A stretch of DNA of 64,000 bases from Solibacillus isronensis (GTDB lineage Bacteria > Bacillota > Bacilli > Bacillales_A > Planococcaceae): the NCBI RefSeq assembly GCF_900168685.1, contig NZ_FVZN01000014.1, forward strand, positions 372,001-436,000, given 5' to 3'. This document shows positions 15,418-24,798 of the stretch, in pieces. Each line of letters begins with the position of its first letter. The first letter of the stretch is position 1. A program made the position numbers and the translations under genes. A model generated the notes under the pieces. The model did not search any database and was not told the origin of the DNA. It was given only the letters and a program-made list of their open reading frames with translations.

Positions 15418-16605
15418 TTATGAAGTTGCTTTCATTAAATGAGGCGCTTTTTTGTTTGTCCATAAATAGGCAAGCGTGAAACAGCCGACGAGCACAAAAG
15501 TTCCCAAAATATATGGCGAATTCGGGTTCCAATCGAACAGGACACCTGCAAGTGCTGGACCGAACATATTGCCGAGGCTCATATAAGCATTGTTCATACC
15601 GGCAGCAAAGCCTTGTTCATTACCAGCAAGCTTTGAAATAAGTGTATTTACTGCAGGACGAATGAACGTTGTGGCAATCGAGAACAGGGTAGCGACAACT
15701 AAAATGATGAAGAAGCCACTAATGTAAATAACGAGCAGCATCATTGCGGCCGCCAACAGCAAGTTGACTAAAATAACTTTCATTTCCCCGAAACGTTTAA
15801 ACAATTTATTCACGACGAACATTTGAAGTACTACACCCGCAAAACCGCCGACTGTTAAAATAATGGCGATTTCTGATGGGGTATAACCAAATTTATGGTC
15901 TAAATAAAGCGTTAAAGTTGCTTGGAAATTGGAAATACCAAAACTGAACGTGAAGACAATGATTAAAAAGATGAAATAGGAGGTCTTCACAGATTTGACC
16001 ATTTGTCTAAACAGTTTTTCACGTGGCGCAATTGTCTGTCGAATATTTTTAATATTAGGTAAATATATAGCGGACAAGATTGCAGCCATATATGCTACAG
16101 TTCCGGCTAAAAAGAAAGGGAATGTCAAATTTACTTCAGATAAGAACCCGCCTACACCCGGACCGACCATAAAGCCTAAAGACATTGCGGCACCGATCAT
16201 ACCCATCCCTTTCCCGCGCTCTTCAAATGTCGTAATATCGGCTACAAATGCCATAATTGGCGCCATAATAAATGCTGCGCCTGTCCCGCTTAAAAAACGT
16301 GCTAAAAATAATACCCATACTTCTGAAGCGAGACCGAATAAAATTTGTGAAGAACCGTATACGATAAGCCCGCCAATAATGAACATTTTCCGGCCATGGC
16401 GGTCCGACAAATCTCCGGCAACCGGAGAGAACAGAAATTGAGCAAGAGCAAAGCCTGCAATTAAAAAGCCGAGCACTTGTCCTCCGACACCGAACACTTG
16501 CAAATAGGCAGGCATAACAGGAACAATAATCCCGATACCGCCCATTGTAATGAACATATTAAACATTAATAAATAAAGCGCTAACTTATTGGATTTTTCT
16601 GTCAT
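15418..16605 (-). CDS. MFS drug-efflux-type transporter (NorA/Bmr/TetA group)
   Basis: 395 aa, twelve predicted membrane helices. Motif A GDLSDRHGRK in the loop after TM2 and antiporter motif C GFMVGPGVGGFL in TM5 mark the 12-TM proton-coupled drug exporters (DHA1). Substrate is unknown. In B. subtilis ykuC, an MFS gene, lies in the same neighbourhood, so it may be the orthologue, but I do not assign the symbol. Ribosome site is weak (GGAAGG). Confidence 0.88.
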   Translation of the reverse strand: MTEKSNKLALYLLMFNMFITMGGIGIIVPVMPAYLQVFGVGGQVLGFLIAGFALAQFLFSPVAGDLSDRHGRKMFIIGGLIVYGSSQILFGLASEVWVLFLARFLSGTGAAFIMAPIMAFVADITTFEERGKGMGMIGAAMSLGFMVGPGVGGFLSEVNLTFPFFLAGTVAYMAAILSAIYLPNIKNIRQTIAPREKLFRQMVKSVKTSYFIFLIIVFTFSFGISNFQATLTLYLDHKFGYTPSEIAIILTVGGFAGVVLQMFVVNKLFKRFGEMKVILVNLLLAAAMMLLVIYISGFFIILVVATLFSIATTFIRPAVNTLISKLAGNEQGFAAGMNNAYMSLGNMFGPALAGVLFDWNPNSPYILGTFVLVGCFTLAYLWTNKKAPHLMKATS

Positions 16606-16791
16606 AGAATGCCAGCCTTCCTGTTTAGGTATTTCGATACTAGAAATATATATTTATATTAAATATCATACTCTAAAATTTTCAAAATTGCATTTAATCA
16701 TGTCGAATCTTCATAAAGAAATCGTTAGTAGGAAACATTTGTATGCAGCTGATACAAGTCATAAACTATCCGGTATTTATACTAACAAGTA

Positions 16792-16825
16792 TACCCCCTA
16801 CACTTCATCTTTTGTGTAGGGGGTA
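16792..16825 (-). terminator. Hairpin downstream of the DsbA-like gene
   Basis: TACCCCCTACAC (16792-16803) / GTGTAGGGGGTA (16814-16825), 12 bp perfect; tail is only moderately T-rich on the minus strand. Partly overlapping it, TATACT (16778-16783) and AGTATA (16788-16793) form a small inverted repeat that could be an operator for the MFS gene. The rest of 16606-16777 is AT-rich without a gene. Confidence 0.6.
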
Positions 16826-16850
16826 ATTAAAAATTAGTAGTTTAAAAACG

Positions 16851-17774
16851 CTATTTCGATACTATATATGGTTCACCAAGAATTTCATGCAACTTGTATT
16901 CGTCTGGTGAAAGTTTTTGATTAATAAAAGATTGAACATCGGATTTTTCCAGATCATACATCACTTCAATTTCTTTAGAAAAAATTAGTTTTTCCGTTTT
17001 TAAAAGTGTAGGTAATGAAGGCTGTTCTGTTGGTTGAAGTTCCTCTGCATTCATAACTTGTTTTAAGCCGTCAATATAGGCCTGTAACGGCTGACCACCA
17101 ACAATTTTGACACCCTTATTTTCCTTGTTCACTATGATGATCGATGGGAAACCTCTAACTCCGAGAGTTTTTACAAGGTCAAAATCTTCATTTAATAATT
17201 GTTGTCCGATTGGTTGCTCTGCTTTACTTACAATTGATTCTCCATCAAGTCCAAGCTGATTGACAAGTTCCACTAAAACAGACCGATCAGAAATATTCTC
17301 ATTGAAAACAAAAAGGGCTTCTCTAGCACGACGTAAATATTCGGATGCAATTTCTTCGCTATAATTTTTTTGGAGAACTTTAAAAACATGAGATGGCGGA
17401 TAGGATGATTGAACAGGATTATCCACCATTAGTGATCCATCAATCGGCATTCTTGAATACTCGCCTACTTCTCGCCAATGGCCAGCAACGTCAGCTGGCT
17501 TATATATTCCGTTTGCAGGATCAATCGGTCCGTCATGCCATTTTTCCAGCAGACCGCCCATTACTGTATGGAAGTTGAAATGCTTTCCATACTGTTTTAC
17601 AAAACGGCCAATTACAGGTTCAATTGCCCAACAATGTGAACAAATAGGATCGGTTACGTAATAAAGATCCACTGATTTTTCCTGTTTGTTAAAATCAATT
17701 AGTTCCAATTCATTTTCCTCAGCCACACCACAAACCCCAGTTACTAAATCACAAACCATATTATTATTTTTCAA
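16851..17774 (-). CDS. DsbA-family thiol protein (SpxH/FrnE-like)
   Basis: 307 aa. A thioredoxin-like fold with a helical insert begins at ~35; the active site is C-S-H-C (TDPICSHCWAIEP, ~41-53) and the cis-Pro loop is RGFPSIIIV (~205-213). Extra Cys residues occur in the N-terminal CDLVTGVC. No signal peptide, so cytosolic. Family members include the ClpXP adaptor SpxH/YjbH and FrnE-type oxidoreductases; which activity applies here is open. Start is TTG 17774 with GGGAGG 8 nt away. Divergent from a TetR gene, which may regulate it. Confidence 0.82.
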   Translation of the reverse strand: MKNNNMVCDLVTGVCGVAEENELELIDFNKQEKSVDLYYVTDPICSHCWAIEPVIGRFVKQYGKHFNFHTVMGGLLEKWHDGPIDPANGIYKPADVAGHWREVGEYSRMPIDGSLMVDNPVQSSYPPSHVFKVLQKNYSEEIASEYLRRAREALFVFNENISDRSVLVELVNQLGLDGESIVSKAEQPIGQQLLNEDFDLVKTLGVRGFPSIIIVNKENKGVKIVGGQPLQAYIDGLKQVMNAEELQPTEQPSLPTLLKTEKLIFSKEIEVMYDLEKSDVQSFINQKLSPDEYKLHEILGEPYIVSK

Positions 17775-17860
17775 TGTCTACTCCTCCCTTAAGTGATATC
17801 TTTGTTCTATAATTGAATTGTAAAATAAGTTAAATACATTGCGTACCGATAGTTCGGGCG

Positions 17861-17882
17861 ATGTGTTGTATATTCAACACAT
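17861..17882. promoter_or_regulatory. Palindromic operator candidate between the DsbA-like and TetR genes
   Basis: Arms ATGTGTTG (17861-17868) and CAACACAT (17875-17882) with a TATATT centre: a perfect 8-bp inverted repeat, 34 bp before the tetR-type start codon. Typical of a TetR-dimer site; the partner is inferred from position only. Confidence 0.6.
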
Positions 17883-17916
17883 TCGAAAATCTGTATAAAA
17901 AGTAGGAGGGATAAAA

Positions 17917-18477
17917 ATGAAGGAAGTAAAAGTAGACCCTAGAATACGTCGGACACGTAAACTAATAATGGATGCTTTTATAGATCTTTCAAGTCAGAAG
18001 GAATTTAAGGATATAACGGTGAAGGATATTACAGCTGAGGCGATGATTAACCGTGCAACTTTCTATTATCATTTCGAAGATATTTACGATCTTTTGGATA
18101 AATCATTATCGGAAGTATTATTAGTTAATTTAAACTGTGAGACGTACAAAAGCAGTGAATTAAATGAAGAAGTGATAAGCAGCATTTTCATAGCTATTAC
18201 AGATTTCCAAATGTCACTGTCTACTCGTTGTCATCGAGGCTATGAAGATACGATTGCTCGAATTATCAGGGAACAGCTTGAAATCATTTTTTATCATATG
18301 CTCCTTAAACAGCGATCAAATGATGATGAACAAACAATAAAGCTAATGGCAGTCATGCTGAGCTGGGGATTATACGGAGCTTCTGTGGAATGGAAAAGAA
18401 GCATTAAAGAAGTTGAACCGGAATCCTATATTAAATCAGTTTTACCATTTATCATGTCCGGAGTAAGCGGCATGTGA
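17917..18477 (+). CDS. TetR/AcrR-family transcriptional regulator
   Basis: 186 aa. The N-terminal helix-turn-helix is clear: RTRKLIMDAFIDLSSQKEF, ITVKDITAEAMINRATFYYH, FEDIYDLLDK. The all-helical C-terminal domain resembles the group typified by DhaS. Ligand unknown. Transcribed away from the DsbA-like gene across a perfect palindrome and overlapping the NUDIX gene region downstream, so it may control both. Ribosome site AGGAGGG. Confidence 0.88.
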   Translation: MKEVKVDPRIRRTRKLIMDAFIDLSSQKEFKDITVKDITAEAMINRATFYYHFEDIYDLLDKSLSEVLLVNLNCETYKSSELNEEVISSIFIAITDFQMSLSTRCHRGYEDTIARIIREQLEIIFYHMLLKQRSNDDEQTIKLMAVMLSWGLYGASVEWKRSIKEVEPESYIKSVLPFIMSGVSGM

Positions 18478-18491
18478 AAGGGGAATTGTGG

Positions 18492-18953
18492 ATGAATTAT
18501 AAATTTTGGACTGTTGTCATGATACAAAAAGAGGATAAAGTATTGTTGCTCAACCGTCAGCATGATCATTTCAAAGGATATATTCCACCGGGTGGTAAAG
18601 TGGATTTTCCTGAAGGCTTTGCTGAAGGTGCAATCCGGGAAGTAAAAGAAGAGACCGGGTTGGAAGTACAATCTTTGGTGTTTAAAGGAATCTCCCATTA
18701 CACGAATCCGGAATTGCACGATCATTTTATTATTTATAATTATTGGACGGATGATTTTACGGGGGAAGTTTTAGACTCCTGCACAGAAGGGGAGCTGGAG
18801 TGGGTTAAGATTAGCGAGGCTAAATATTACCCGATGCAGGAAGACATTCAAGTTCGTTTCGATTTGTTCTTCGAGCCAGGAACATTTGAAATCCATACAA
18901 TGTGGGATGAACAAAATAATCAAATCGACAAGCGTATCATACATAAGCTATAA
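18492..18953 (+). CDS. NUDIX hydrolase (MutT-like)
   Basis: 153 aa. Complete Nudix box at ~35-57: GGKVDFPEGFAEGAIREVKE followed by ETGLEV, matching Gx5Ex7REUxEExGU. It hydrolyses a nucleoside diphosphate linked to another group; an 8-oxo-dGTP sanitising role is possible but not shown. The ATG 18492 with AAAGGGGA upstream is preferred to GTG 18474, which overlaps the TetR stop. Probably co-transcribed with the TetR gene (14 bp apart). Confidence 0.88.
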   Translation: MNYKFWTVVMIQKEDKVLLLNRQHDHFKGYIPPGGKVDFPEGFAEGAIREVKEETGLEVQSLVFKGISHYTNPELHDHFIIYNYWTDDFTGEVLDSCTEGELEWVKISEAKYYPMQEDIQVRFDLFFEPGTFEIHTMWDEQNNQIDKRIIHKL

Positions 18954-18955
18954 AA

Positions 18956-18990
18956 AAAGCGTGACCAAATTTGTTGGCCACGCTTTCGTT
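18956..18990. terminator. Bidirectional terminator, NUDIX gene / potD
   Basis: 13-nt arms 18956-18968 and 18974-18986 with one mismatch; strong T-run on the minus strand (potD side), weaker on the plus strand. Confidence 0.85.
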
Positions 18991-20067
18991 TTATTTCAAG
19001 CTCATTTTAAATTCAAGGAAGTATTCATTGTATTTTCCTAGCCATTCAAGGCCAAGGTTTTCGTAAACTTCCAATTTTTCACGCTGGTCATGTGGCGGGT
19101 AGAAACGTTCATCGTTAATAACTTCCTCATCCATCAGTTCCCAAGCGGCTTCATTAGGTGTTGAATAGCCGACATAGTCTGCATTTTGTGCAGCATTTTC
19201 AGGATCAAGCATGAAGTTGATAAATTTATGGGCACCTTTAATATTTTGTGAAGTTTTTGGAATAACCATATTATCGAACCACAAGTTAGAACCTTCTTGC
19301 GGTACGGCAAACTCTAACTCTTCATTTTCCCACATCATATCTGCGGCCTGACCGGAGAATGTTAATGCTACAGATGCTTCATTATTTATCATAAGCGGTG
19401 TTATTTCATCACCAATAATTGCTTTAATATTTGGTGAAAGCTCAATTAGGTGATCTGTCGCTTTACGCAATAAGTCATCATCTTTCACATTAAGTGACTC
19501 ACCGATTGAGTTCAGTCCCATTCCGACTACTTCACGTGAGCCATCCACCAGAAAGACTTTCCGTTTTAATGATGGATCCCATAAGTCTTCCCAAGTTTCG
19601 AACGTTAAATGGTCATCGATTAAATTCGGATTATAGACAATTCCAACTGTTCCCCAGAAATAAGGGATGGAGTATTCATTACCAGGGTCGAATGGCAAAT
19701 CCAGAAAATCTTCATTAATATTTTGCAGATTCGGAACTAAGTTATGATCAATCGGAATGAGCAGGTCATCTTCCTTCATTGATTCAATCGTATATTCGGA
19801 AGGAACCGCAATATCATAGGCAGAGCCGCCTTGCTGTACTTTCGTCAACATTGCTTCATTTGAATCAAATGTTTCATACGTTACTTTAATTCCAGTTTCT
19901 TCTTCAAACTTATCGATTAATTCCGGGTCGATATATTCACCCCAGTTATAAACCGTTAATGTATCTTTGCTTCCTGCAGAACCGGCTGATTGCATACGGT
20001 CAACTGTGAAAAACAGCAGGGCACATACAATGACAATGGCAGTCGTTGCTTGAACTAATTCTCTCAT
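18991..20067 (-). CDS. potD: Spermidine/putrescine ABC transporter, substrate-binding protein
   Basis: 358 aa. Periplasmic-binding fold with the PotD landmarks TLTVYNWGEYIDPELIDKFE (~36-55), FWGTVGIVYN (~137-146) and FSGQAADMMWENE (~236-248). It captures polyamines outside the membrane. The N-terminus is a hydrophobic anchor (TTAIVIVCALLFFTVD, ~8-23) with no lipobox, so it is probably membrane-anchored by this helix rather than as a lipoprotein. Last gene of regulator-potABC-potD; it overlaps potC by 4 bp. Confidence 0.92.
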   Translation of the reverse strand: MRELVQATTAIVIVCALLFFTVDRMQSAGSAGSKDTLTVYNWGEYIDPELIDKFEEETGIKVTYETFDSNEAMLTKVQQGGSAYDIAVPSEYTIESMKEDDLLIPIDHNLVPNLQNINEDFLDLPFDPGNEYSIPYFWGTVGIVYNPNLIDDHLTFETWEDLWDPSLKRKVFLVDGSREVVGMGLNSIGESLNVKDDDLLRKATDHLIELSPNIKAIIGDEITPLMINNEASVALTFSGQAADMMWENEELEFAVPQEGSNLWFDNMVIPKTSQNIKGAHKFINFMLDPENAAQNADYVGYSTPNEAAWELMDEEVINDERFYPPHDQREKLEVYENLGLEWLGKYNEYFLEFKMSLK

Positions 20068-20864
20068 CGTTGTCCCCCCGTTGCTACAGATTTTGAACGT
20101 TTGTTAATAAAGTAGTATCCGATAACGATTAATACCGTTACAGCAAATACTAACCCTGAAATAGCATTGATTGTTAACGAAATGCCGGCACGGGCCATTG
20201 AGTAAATTTCAACAGATAATGTACTGAAGCCATTTCCTGTTACGAAAAATGTAACCGCAAAGTCATCCAATGAATACGTTAATGCCATGAAGAAACCGGC
20301 GAAAATTCCTGGTGAAATATACGGTAAAATAACACGTGTCAATACATCGCGTTTCGTTGCACCTAAGTCACGTGCAGCATCAATCAGGGAAGTGTTCATT
20401 TCAAGTAATTTCGGTAAAACCATAAGTACAACGATCGGTACACTGAACGCAACATGCGATACAAGTACTGAAGCGAACCCTAGTTTTACACCGATCATCG
20501 TAAATAAAATTAAGAAGCTTGCACCGATAACAACATCAGGTGAAACAATCAGAACATTATTTAACGAAAGCAATGTATTGCGCATTTTTTTGTCTTTCAA
20601 TGAAACAATACCGATTGCCCCGAGTGTTCCGATAATCGTTGCGATTAAACCTGATAATAAGGCAACGAGTACTGTGTTCAGCAAAATGATAATTAATCTT
20701 GAATCTTCAAATACAGCCGCATAGTGCTCAAGTGTGAATGACTCGAAATTATTCATGTTGCCGCCACTGTTAAAGGAGTAGAAAATTAAATAAAATATTG
20801 GTGCGTAAAGGATCGCGAATACGAAAAGTAAATATACTTTCGACATAGCGGACAACTTTTTCAT
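20064..20864 (-). CDS. potC: Polyamine ABC transporter permease PotC
   Basis: 266-aa permease with six predicted helices. The cytoplasmic EAA loop DAARDLGATKRDVLTRVILP (~166-185) docks with the ATPase. Distinguished from PotB by its length and gene order. One-base overlap with potB and 4-base overlap with potD indicate translational coupling. Confidence 0.92.
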   Translation of the reverse strand: MKKLSAMSKVYLLFVFAILYAPIFYLIFYSFNSGGNMNNFESFTLEHYAAVFEDSRLIIILLNTVLVALLSGLIATIIGTLGAIGIVSLKDKKMRNTLLSLNNVLIVSPDVVIGASFLILFTMIGVKLGFASVLVSHVAFSVPIVVLMVLPKLLEMNTSLIDAARDLGATKRDVLTRVILPYISPGIFAGFFMALTYSLDDFAVTFFVTGNGFSTLSVEIYSMARAGISLTINAISGLVFAVTVLIVIGYYFINKRSKSVATGGQR

Positions 20865-21682
20865 CAGACACGTCCTCCTTTAGATTTTTGTCTAGTAAAC
20901 AGCATTGTAAGCACCATGAATAAAATTAAGAACACGGCAATTGTCGAACCCATACCCCAGTTTTGGGAAACAAGGAATTGCTGCTCAATCGCCGTACCTA
21001 AAGTTATAACCTGGTTTCCGGCGATTAAACGTGTAATCATGAACAGCGACAATGCAGGAATGAACGTTACTTGAATACCTGATTTTACGCCGTCGATTGT
21101 CAGTGGGAAAATGACACGTCGGAAAGTTGTCCATGCATTTGCCCCTAAATCTCGTGATGCGTAAATAAGTGAAGGATTCATTTTGTCCAATGAGTTGAAA
21201 ATCGGAATAATCATAAATGGAATGAAAATATAAACCGATACAAATACAAAACTAAAGTCCGTAAATAAAATTTGCTTTGGATCAAAACCAAATACTTCAA
21301 TCATTGCATTGATTGGACCGTATAAACCGAAAATGCCGATAAATGCATATGTTTTTAACAGCAGGTTAATCCAAGAAGGAATAATAATGAGCATAAGCCA
21401 TAATTGTTTATGCTTCGTTTTAGTCAATAAGTAAGCAGTAGGATAGGCAAATAATAATGTAAACAATGTAATTAAAAATGCATACCAGAAACTGCTCAAT
21501 GTCATTTTCAAATAAACCGGTGTAAAGAACTTCGCATAGTTGGCCAATGTAAAGTTCCCGTTTAAATCAAGAACTGAATAATAGACGATTAACGCAATTG
21601 GTGCGATAACGAATAAAATTATCCAAAATACGTAGGGGATTAACGGTCCTTTAGCTGTTTTATTCATGCTCTTCATCCCCAT
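20864..21682 (-). CDS. potB: Polyamine ABC transporter permease PotB
   Basis: 272 aa, six membrane helices, EAA loop [20 protein letters not shown] (~175-194). Pairs with PotC to form the channel. Starts inside the end of potA (23-bp overlap). Confidence 0.92.
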   Translation of the reverse strand: MGMKSMNKTAKGPLIPYVFWIILFVIAPIALIVYYSVLDLNGNFTLANYAKFFTPVYLKMTLSSFWYAFLITLFTLLFAYPTAYLLTKTKHKQLWLMLIIIPSWINLLLKTYAFIGIFGLYGPINAMIEVFGFDPKQILFTDFSFVFVSVYIFIPFMIIPIFNSLDKMNPSLIYASRDLGANAWTTFRRVIFPLTIDGVKSGIQVTFIPALSLFMITRLIAGNQVITLGTAIEQQFLVSQNWGMGSTIAVFLILFMVLTMLFTRQKSKGGRV

Positions 21683-22760
21683 ACGCTTCTAAACGTTTAT
21701 CGAAATCTTCTTCCGTTTCGTTTAAACGCATTACGTGAATTGCTTCCGGATCAAAGTCCAATCCGATTTCCGCGCCAACTTCCGCTTTCTTCAATGAGTG
21801 GACAAGCCATTCATTGCCGTCTTTATCATATGTCGATAATTCGTAGTGCACACCGCGGAACAGCTGTGTATCTACTGTTACGATCAGCTTGCCTTTTTCA
21901 GGTGTTGTAATTTCCAAGTCTTCCGGACGAATGACAATATCAATTTTTTCATTCCGCTTCATCCCGGCATCGACACATTCGAACTCTTTTCCGGCAAATT
22001 TTACACGGTAATCTTCAATCATGATACCGTCCACAATATTGGATTCACCGATAAAGTCTGCAACAAAACGGTTGATCGGCTCATCGTAAATATCTACAGG
22101 TGTACCGGATTGCTTAATTTCACCTTGGGAAAGGACAAAAATTTCATCACTCATTGCAAGTGCTTCTTCCTGGTCATGTGTAACAAATATAAATGTCTTA
22201 CCAAGACGCTGCTGCAGTTCGCGAAGCTCGTACTGCATTTCTGTACGCAATTTTAGATCAAGTGCAGATAAAGGCTCATCAAGTAAAATCACGTCCGGAT
22301 CATTGACGATCGCACGGGCAATCGCAACACGCTGACGCTGCCCACCAGACATTTCCGAAATTTCACGGCTACCATAGCCCGCCAAGTTTACGAACTTCAA
22401 CGCTTCCTGCACACGTTCTTTCACTTCGGCTTCTTTTACTTTTTTGATTCGTAAGCCAAATGCCACGTTTTCAAAAACATTCAAATGAGGGAAGAGTGCA
22501 TAATCCTGGAATACTGTATTTACTTGGCGTTCATTTGCAGGAACATTATTAATTCGTTTTCCATTGAAGAAAACATCCCCTGTAGAGGCGTCGGTAAACC
22601 CGGCGATAATACGTAAAATCGTTGTTTTCCCGCATCCGGATGGTCCAAGTAGTGTATAGAACTTACCTCGTTCCAATTCAAAGTTAATATTTTTTAAAAC
22701 TACTGTTCCGTCATCATATGATTTTGTGACATTTTCAAAGCGAATAATCGTGTTATCCAT
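21660..22760 (-). CDS. potA: Polyamine ABC transporter ATPase PotA
   Basis: 366 aa. ABC domain ~1-235: Walker [11 protein letters not shown]-loop, signature [15 protein letters not shown], Walker [13 protein letters not shown], switch His [11 protein letters not shown]-terminal TOBE/OB regulatory domain ~240-366. Drives uptake of spermidine/putrescine. ATG 22760 follows AGGAGG; a longer frame to 22802 runs into the regulator gene and is not used. Confidence 0.94.
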   Translation of the reverse strand: MDNTIIRFENVTKSYDDGTVVLKNINFELERGKFYTLLGPSGCGKTTILRIIAGFTDASTGDVFFNGKRINNVPANERQVNTVFQDYALFPHLNVFENVAFGLRIKKVKEAEVKERVQEALKFVNLAGYGSREISEMSGGQRQRVAIARAIVNDPDVILLDEPLSALDLKLRTEMQYELRELQQRLGKTFIFVTHDQEEALAMSDEIFVLSQGEIKQSGTPVDIYDEPINRFVADFIGESNIVDGIMIEDYRVKFAGKEFECVDAGMKRNEKIDIVIRPEDLEITTPEKGKLIVTVDTQLFRGVHYELSTYDKDGNEWLVHSLKKAEVGAEIGLDFDPEAIHVMRLNETEEDFDKRLEAYGDEEHE

Positions 22761-22776
22761 TATGCATCCTCCTAAT

Positions 22777-23319
22777 TTATAAATATGATTGTGTCGCGAC
22801 AAGGAGCAATTTTGTTATGCCACTGTGCGCATTGAAAATTTGATGGTTGGAAGATGCTTCGTAATATACGGCATCACCTTCACTAGCGATATATTCTTCA
22901 CTGCCAAGAACGACTCGAATTCGCCCGTTTTGAACATAGATGAACGTTTCTGCCAGTGACGGCTCAAATGCTTTAAATTCTGCATCTTTTTGCAATGTAA
23001 TGAAAACTGGCTCCATTTCCTTTTCATTTGAGGTAGGAATAAGCCACTCGATTTCATATTTTTTATCTTGATCAATGAAGCATGTTTGTTCATTTTTCGT
23101 GAAGACAATTTTTTCATTTTTTTCCGTGTCATCAAAAAAGTCTCGTGGCGTACACCCGAGAACTTCCAGTAAGTTAAACAATGTTTCAATGGAAGGGGAA
23201 TTTAAGTCTCGCTCTAATTGGGAAATATAACCTTTTGTTAAATCGGTACGTTCCCCGAGCTCTTCCTGGGTAAGCCCTTTTTTTATGCGAAGGGCTTTAA
23301 TTTTTGAACCAATTTGCAT
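22777..23319 (-). CDS. XRE-cupin regulator of the pot operon (PuuR-like)
   Basis: 180 aa. Helix-turn-helix at ~5-60 ([40 protein letters not shown]) and a cupin domain at ~105-178 ([38 protein letters not shown]). Such proteins sense polyamines through the cupin and regulate their transport or breakdown. First gene of the pot operon, so it probably autoregulates; three GTAAACT boxes stand upstream. ATG 23319 follows AAGGGG; the frame to 23349 is rejected. Confidence 0.88.
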   Translation of the reverse strand: MQIGSKIKALRIKKGLTQEELGERTDLTKGYISQLERDLNSPSIETLFNLLEVLGCTPRDFFDDTEKNEKIVFTKNEQTCFIDQDKKYEIEWLIPTSNEKEMEPVFITLQKDAEFKAFEPSLAETFIYVQNGRIRVVLGSEEYIASEGDAVYYEASSNHQIFNAHSGITKLLLVATQSYL

Positions 23320-23350
23320 ATAGTCACACCCCTTATATTTTTCGCTCAAT

Positions 23351-23450
23351 AGTTTACTGTTTATAAACCTTGAGTAAGGAAGTTTACTTTTACATTACTT
23401 TAAGTTTACGAAAGCACTAATAATTATACATAATTAATATGTATTTTCAA
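23351..23450 (-). promoter_or_regulatory. pot operon promoter with three GTAAACT boxes
   Basis: Reading the minus strand: TTGAAA (23450-23445), 16-nt spacer, TATAAT (23428-23423). Downstream of the start point the heptamer GTAAACT occurs three times (23409-23403, 23387-23381, 23357-23351), the last next to the palindrome GTTTATAAAC. Likely binding sites of the XRE-cupin regulator. Confidence 0.6.
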
Positions 23451-23545
23451 GGGTCTTGTCCAAATATATATTGATATATGTCTTGGGACATTTGAATGGT
23501 ACCGAAAAAACCGTCATTACATATGTTACAACGAGGTGAATATAA

Positions 23546-23974
23546 ATGAGGATTCGAACAATAATGCCATCGTTAAGTGGCGCGACGAAAATATTAAATC
23601 GGAAGAATACCTACGAAGAAACTGCTAAAGCGACATTGGTTTATTTCTGGTCAATGAGCTGTTCGGAATGTGCCCATTCCATCAAAAACCTGAAGGAACT
23701 GGAACGTATATTTGGGGATCGGTTAACGGTTCATGCGATTCATATGCCAAGAGAAGAATCGGATTATTCTGAAGCACTTGTTAAAGAGAAAATAAAGCAA
23801 TTGGAAATAATATACCCTGTTTACCTTGATAATGAACTAAAAATAAGCGACCGGTTTGGGAACAAATTCGTACCTGCCTACTATATATTTGATCAACAGC
23901 AGCAACTGCGCTTTTTTAAGGCCGGCTATTTTGCATTGAAATTACTGCAACAGAAAATAGAACGTATTATTTAA
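23546..23974 (+). CDS. ykuV: Thiol-disulfide oxidoreductase YkuV
   Basis: 142 aa, thioredoxin fold with active site C-S-E-C in VYFWSMSCSECAHSIKNLKE (~32-51), then AIHMPREESDYSEALVKEKI and the cis-Pro region KFVPAYYIFD (~112-121). This pattern matches B. subtilis YkuV, a cytosolic TlpA/ResA-like reductant. No signal peptide. Monocistronic; ribosome site CGAGGTG. Confidence 0.85.
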   Translation: MRIRTIMPSLSGATKILNRKNTYEETAKATLVYFWSMSCSECAHSIKNLKELERIFGDRLTVHAIHMPREESDYSEALVKEKIKQLEIIYPVYLDNELKISDRFGNKFVPAYYIFDQQQQLRFFKAGYFALKLLQQKIERII

Positions 23975-24034
23975 TGACAACAGCTGTTTCAATGCGTTAA
24001 ACTAGTGGCAACTGGATGTTCGGAGGAGAAAAGA

Positions 24035-24697
24035 ATGAAAAAAGAATTCGTAGTAATAGGGCTGGGACGTTTTGGAGGAAGTATCGTACGTGAACTCGTT
24101 AAACAGGGGGCCAATGTAATGGCTATCGATACAGACAGTGAACGTGTCGATGAATTTGCCCGTATTGCAACACAGGCTGTAGTAGCGGATACGACAGAAG
24201 AGGAAACAATCAAATCACTTGGTTTATGGAATTTCGAACATGTCATTGTAGCGATTGGTGAAGATATCCAATCGAGTATTTTGACAACGCTTATTTTGAA
24301 AGAGCTCGGCGTTCCGCAAATTACCGTAAAGGCGCAAAACGACTACCATGAAAAAGTATTGCTGAAAATCGGGGCAGATTTTGTCGTTCACCCTGAACGT
24401 GATATGGGTATCCGGATCGCCAATAACATGATGTCAAACAGTGTCCTTGATTACTTGGAGATTTCCGGTGAACATTCCATCATGGAAATTAAAGCAAACG
24501 AAAGTATTGCCGGCCAATCGTTAATCGAGCTGGATGTACGGGCAAAATACGGCTTGAACATCGTCGGCATTACACGCGGTGATGAAATCATGATTTCCCC
24601 AAATGCAACAGAACGCATTGAAGTAGGGGATGTTCTGCTTATAATCGGAGCAGATGTCGATATTAACCGATTTGTGAAGAAGGTTATTCAGAAGTAA
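24035..24697 (+). CDS. ktrC: Potassium channel regulatory subunit KtrC (RCK domain)
   Basis: 220 aa. RCK-N Rossmann domain (FVVIGLGRFGGSIVRELVKQ at ~5-24, nucleotide-binding GxGxxG) and RCK-C domain (~135-220). It forms a cytosolic octameric ring gating the KtrD/KtrB K+ channel, controlled by ATP/ADP and inhibited by c-di-AMP. KtrC rather than KtrA because it stands alone, without ktrB, before rnjA-rpoY as in B. subtilis (ykqB-ykqC). ATG 24035 follows GGAGGAG. Confidence 0.92.
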   Translation: MKKEFVVIGLGRFGGSIVRELVKQGANVMAIDTDSERVDEFARIATQAVVADTTEEETIKSLGLWNFEHVIVAIGEDIQSSILTTLILKELGVPQITVKAQNDYHEKVLLKIGADFVVHPERDMGIRIANNMMSNSVLDYLEISGEHSIMEIKANESIAGQSLIELDVRAKYGLNIVGITRGDEIMISPNATERIEVGDVLLIIGADVDINRFVKKVIQK

Positions 24698-24736
24698 GGT
24701 AGACTGTTATTAACGAAAATATATTCGGATATAATT

Positions 24737-24778
24737 AAAAATCCATCATCTTGCGAAAGCAAAATGATGGATTTTTTA
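24737..24778. terminator. Bidirectional terminator, ktrC / rnjA
   Basis: AAAAATCCATCAT (24737-24749) / ATGATGGATTTTT (24764-24776) with T-runs on both strands. Confidence 0.9.
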
Positions 24779-24798
24779 TATTGAGGACTAGTCCCTTT

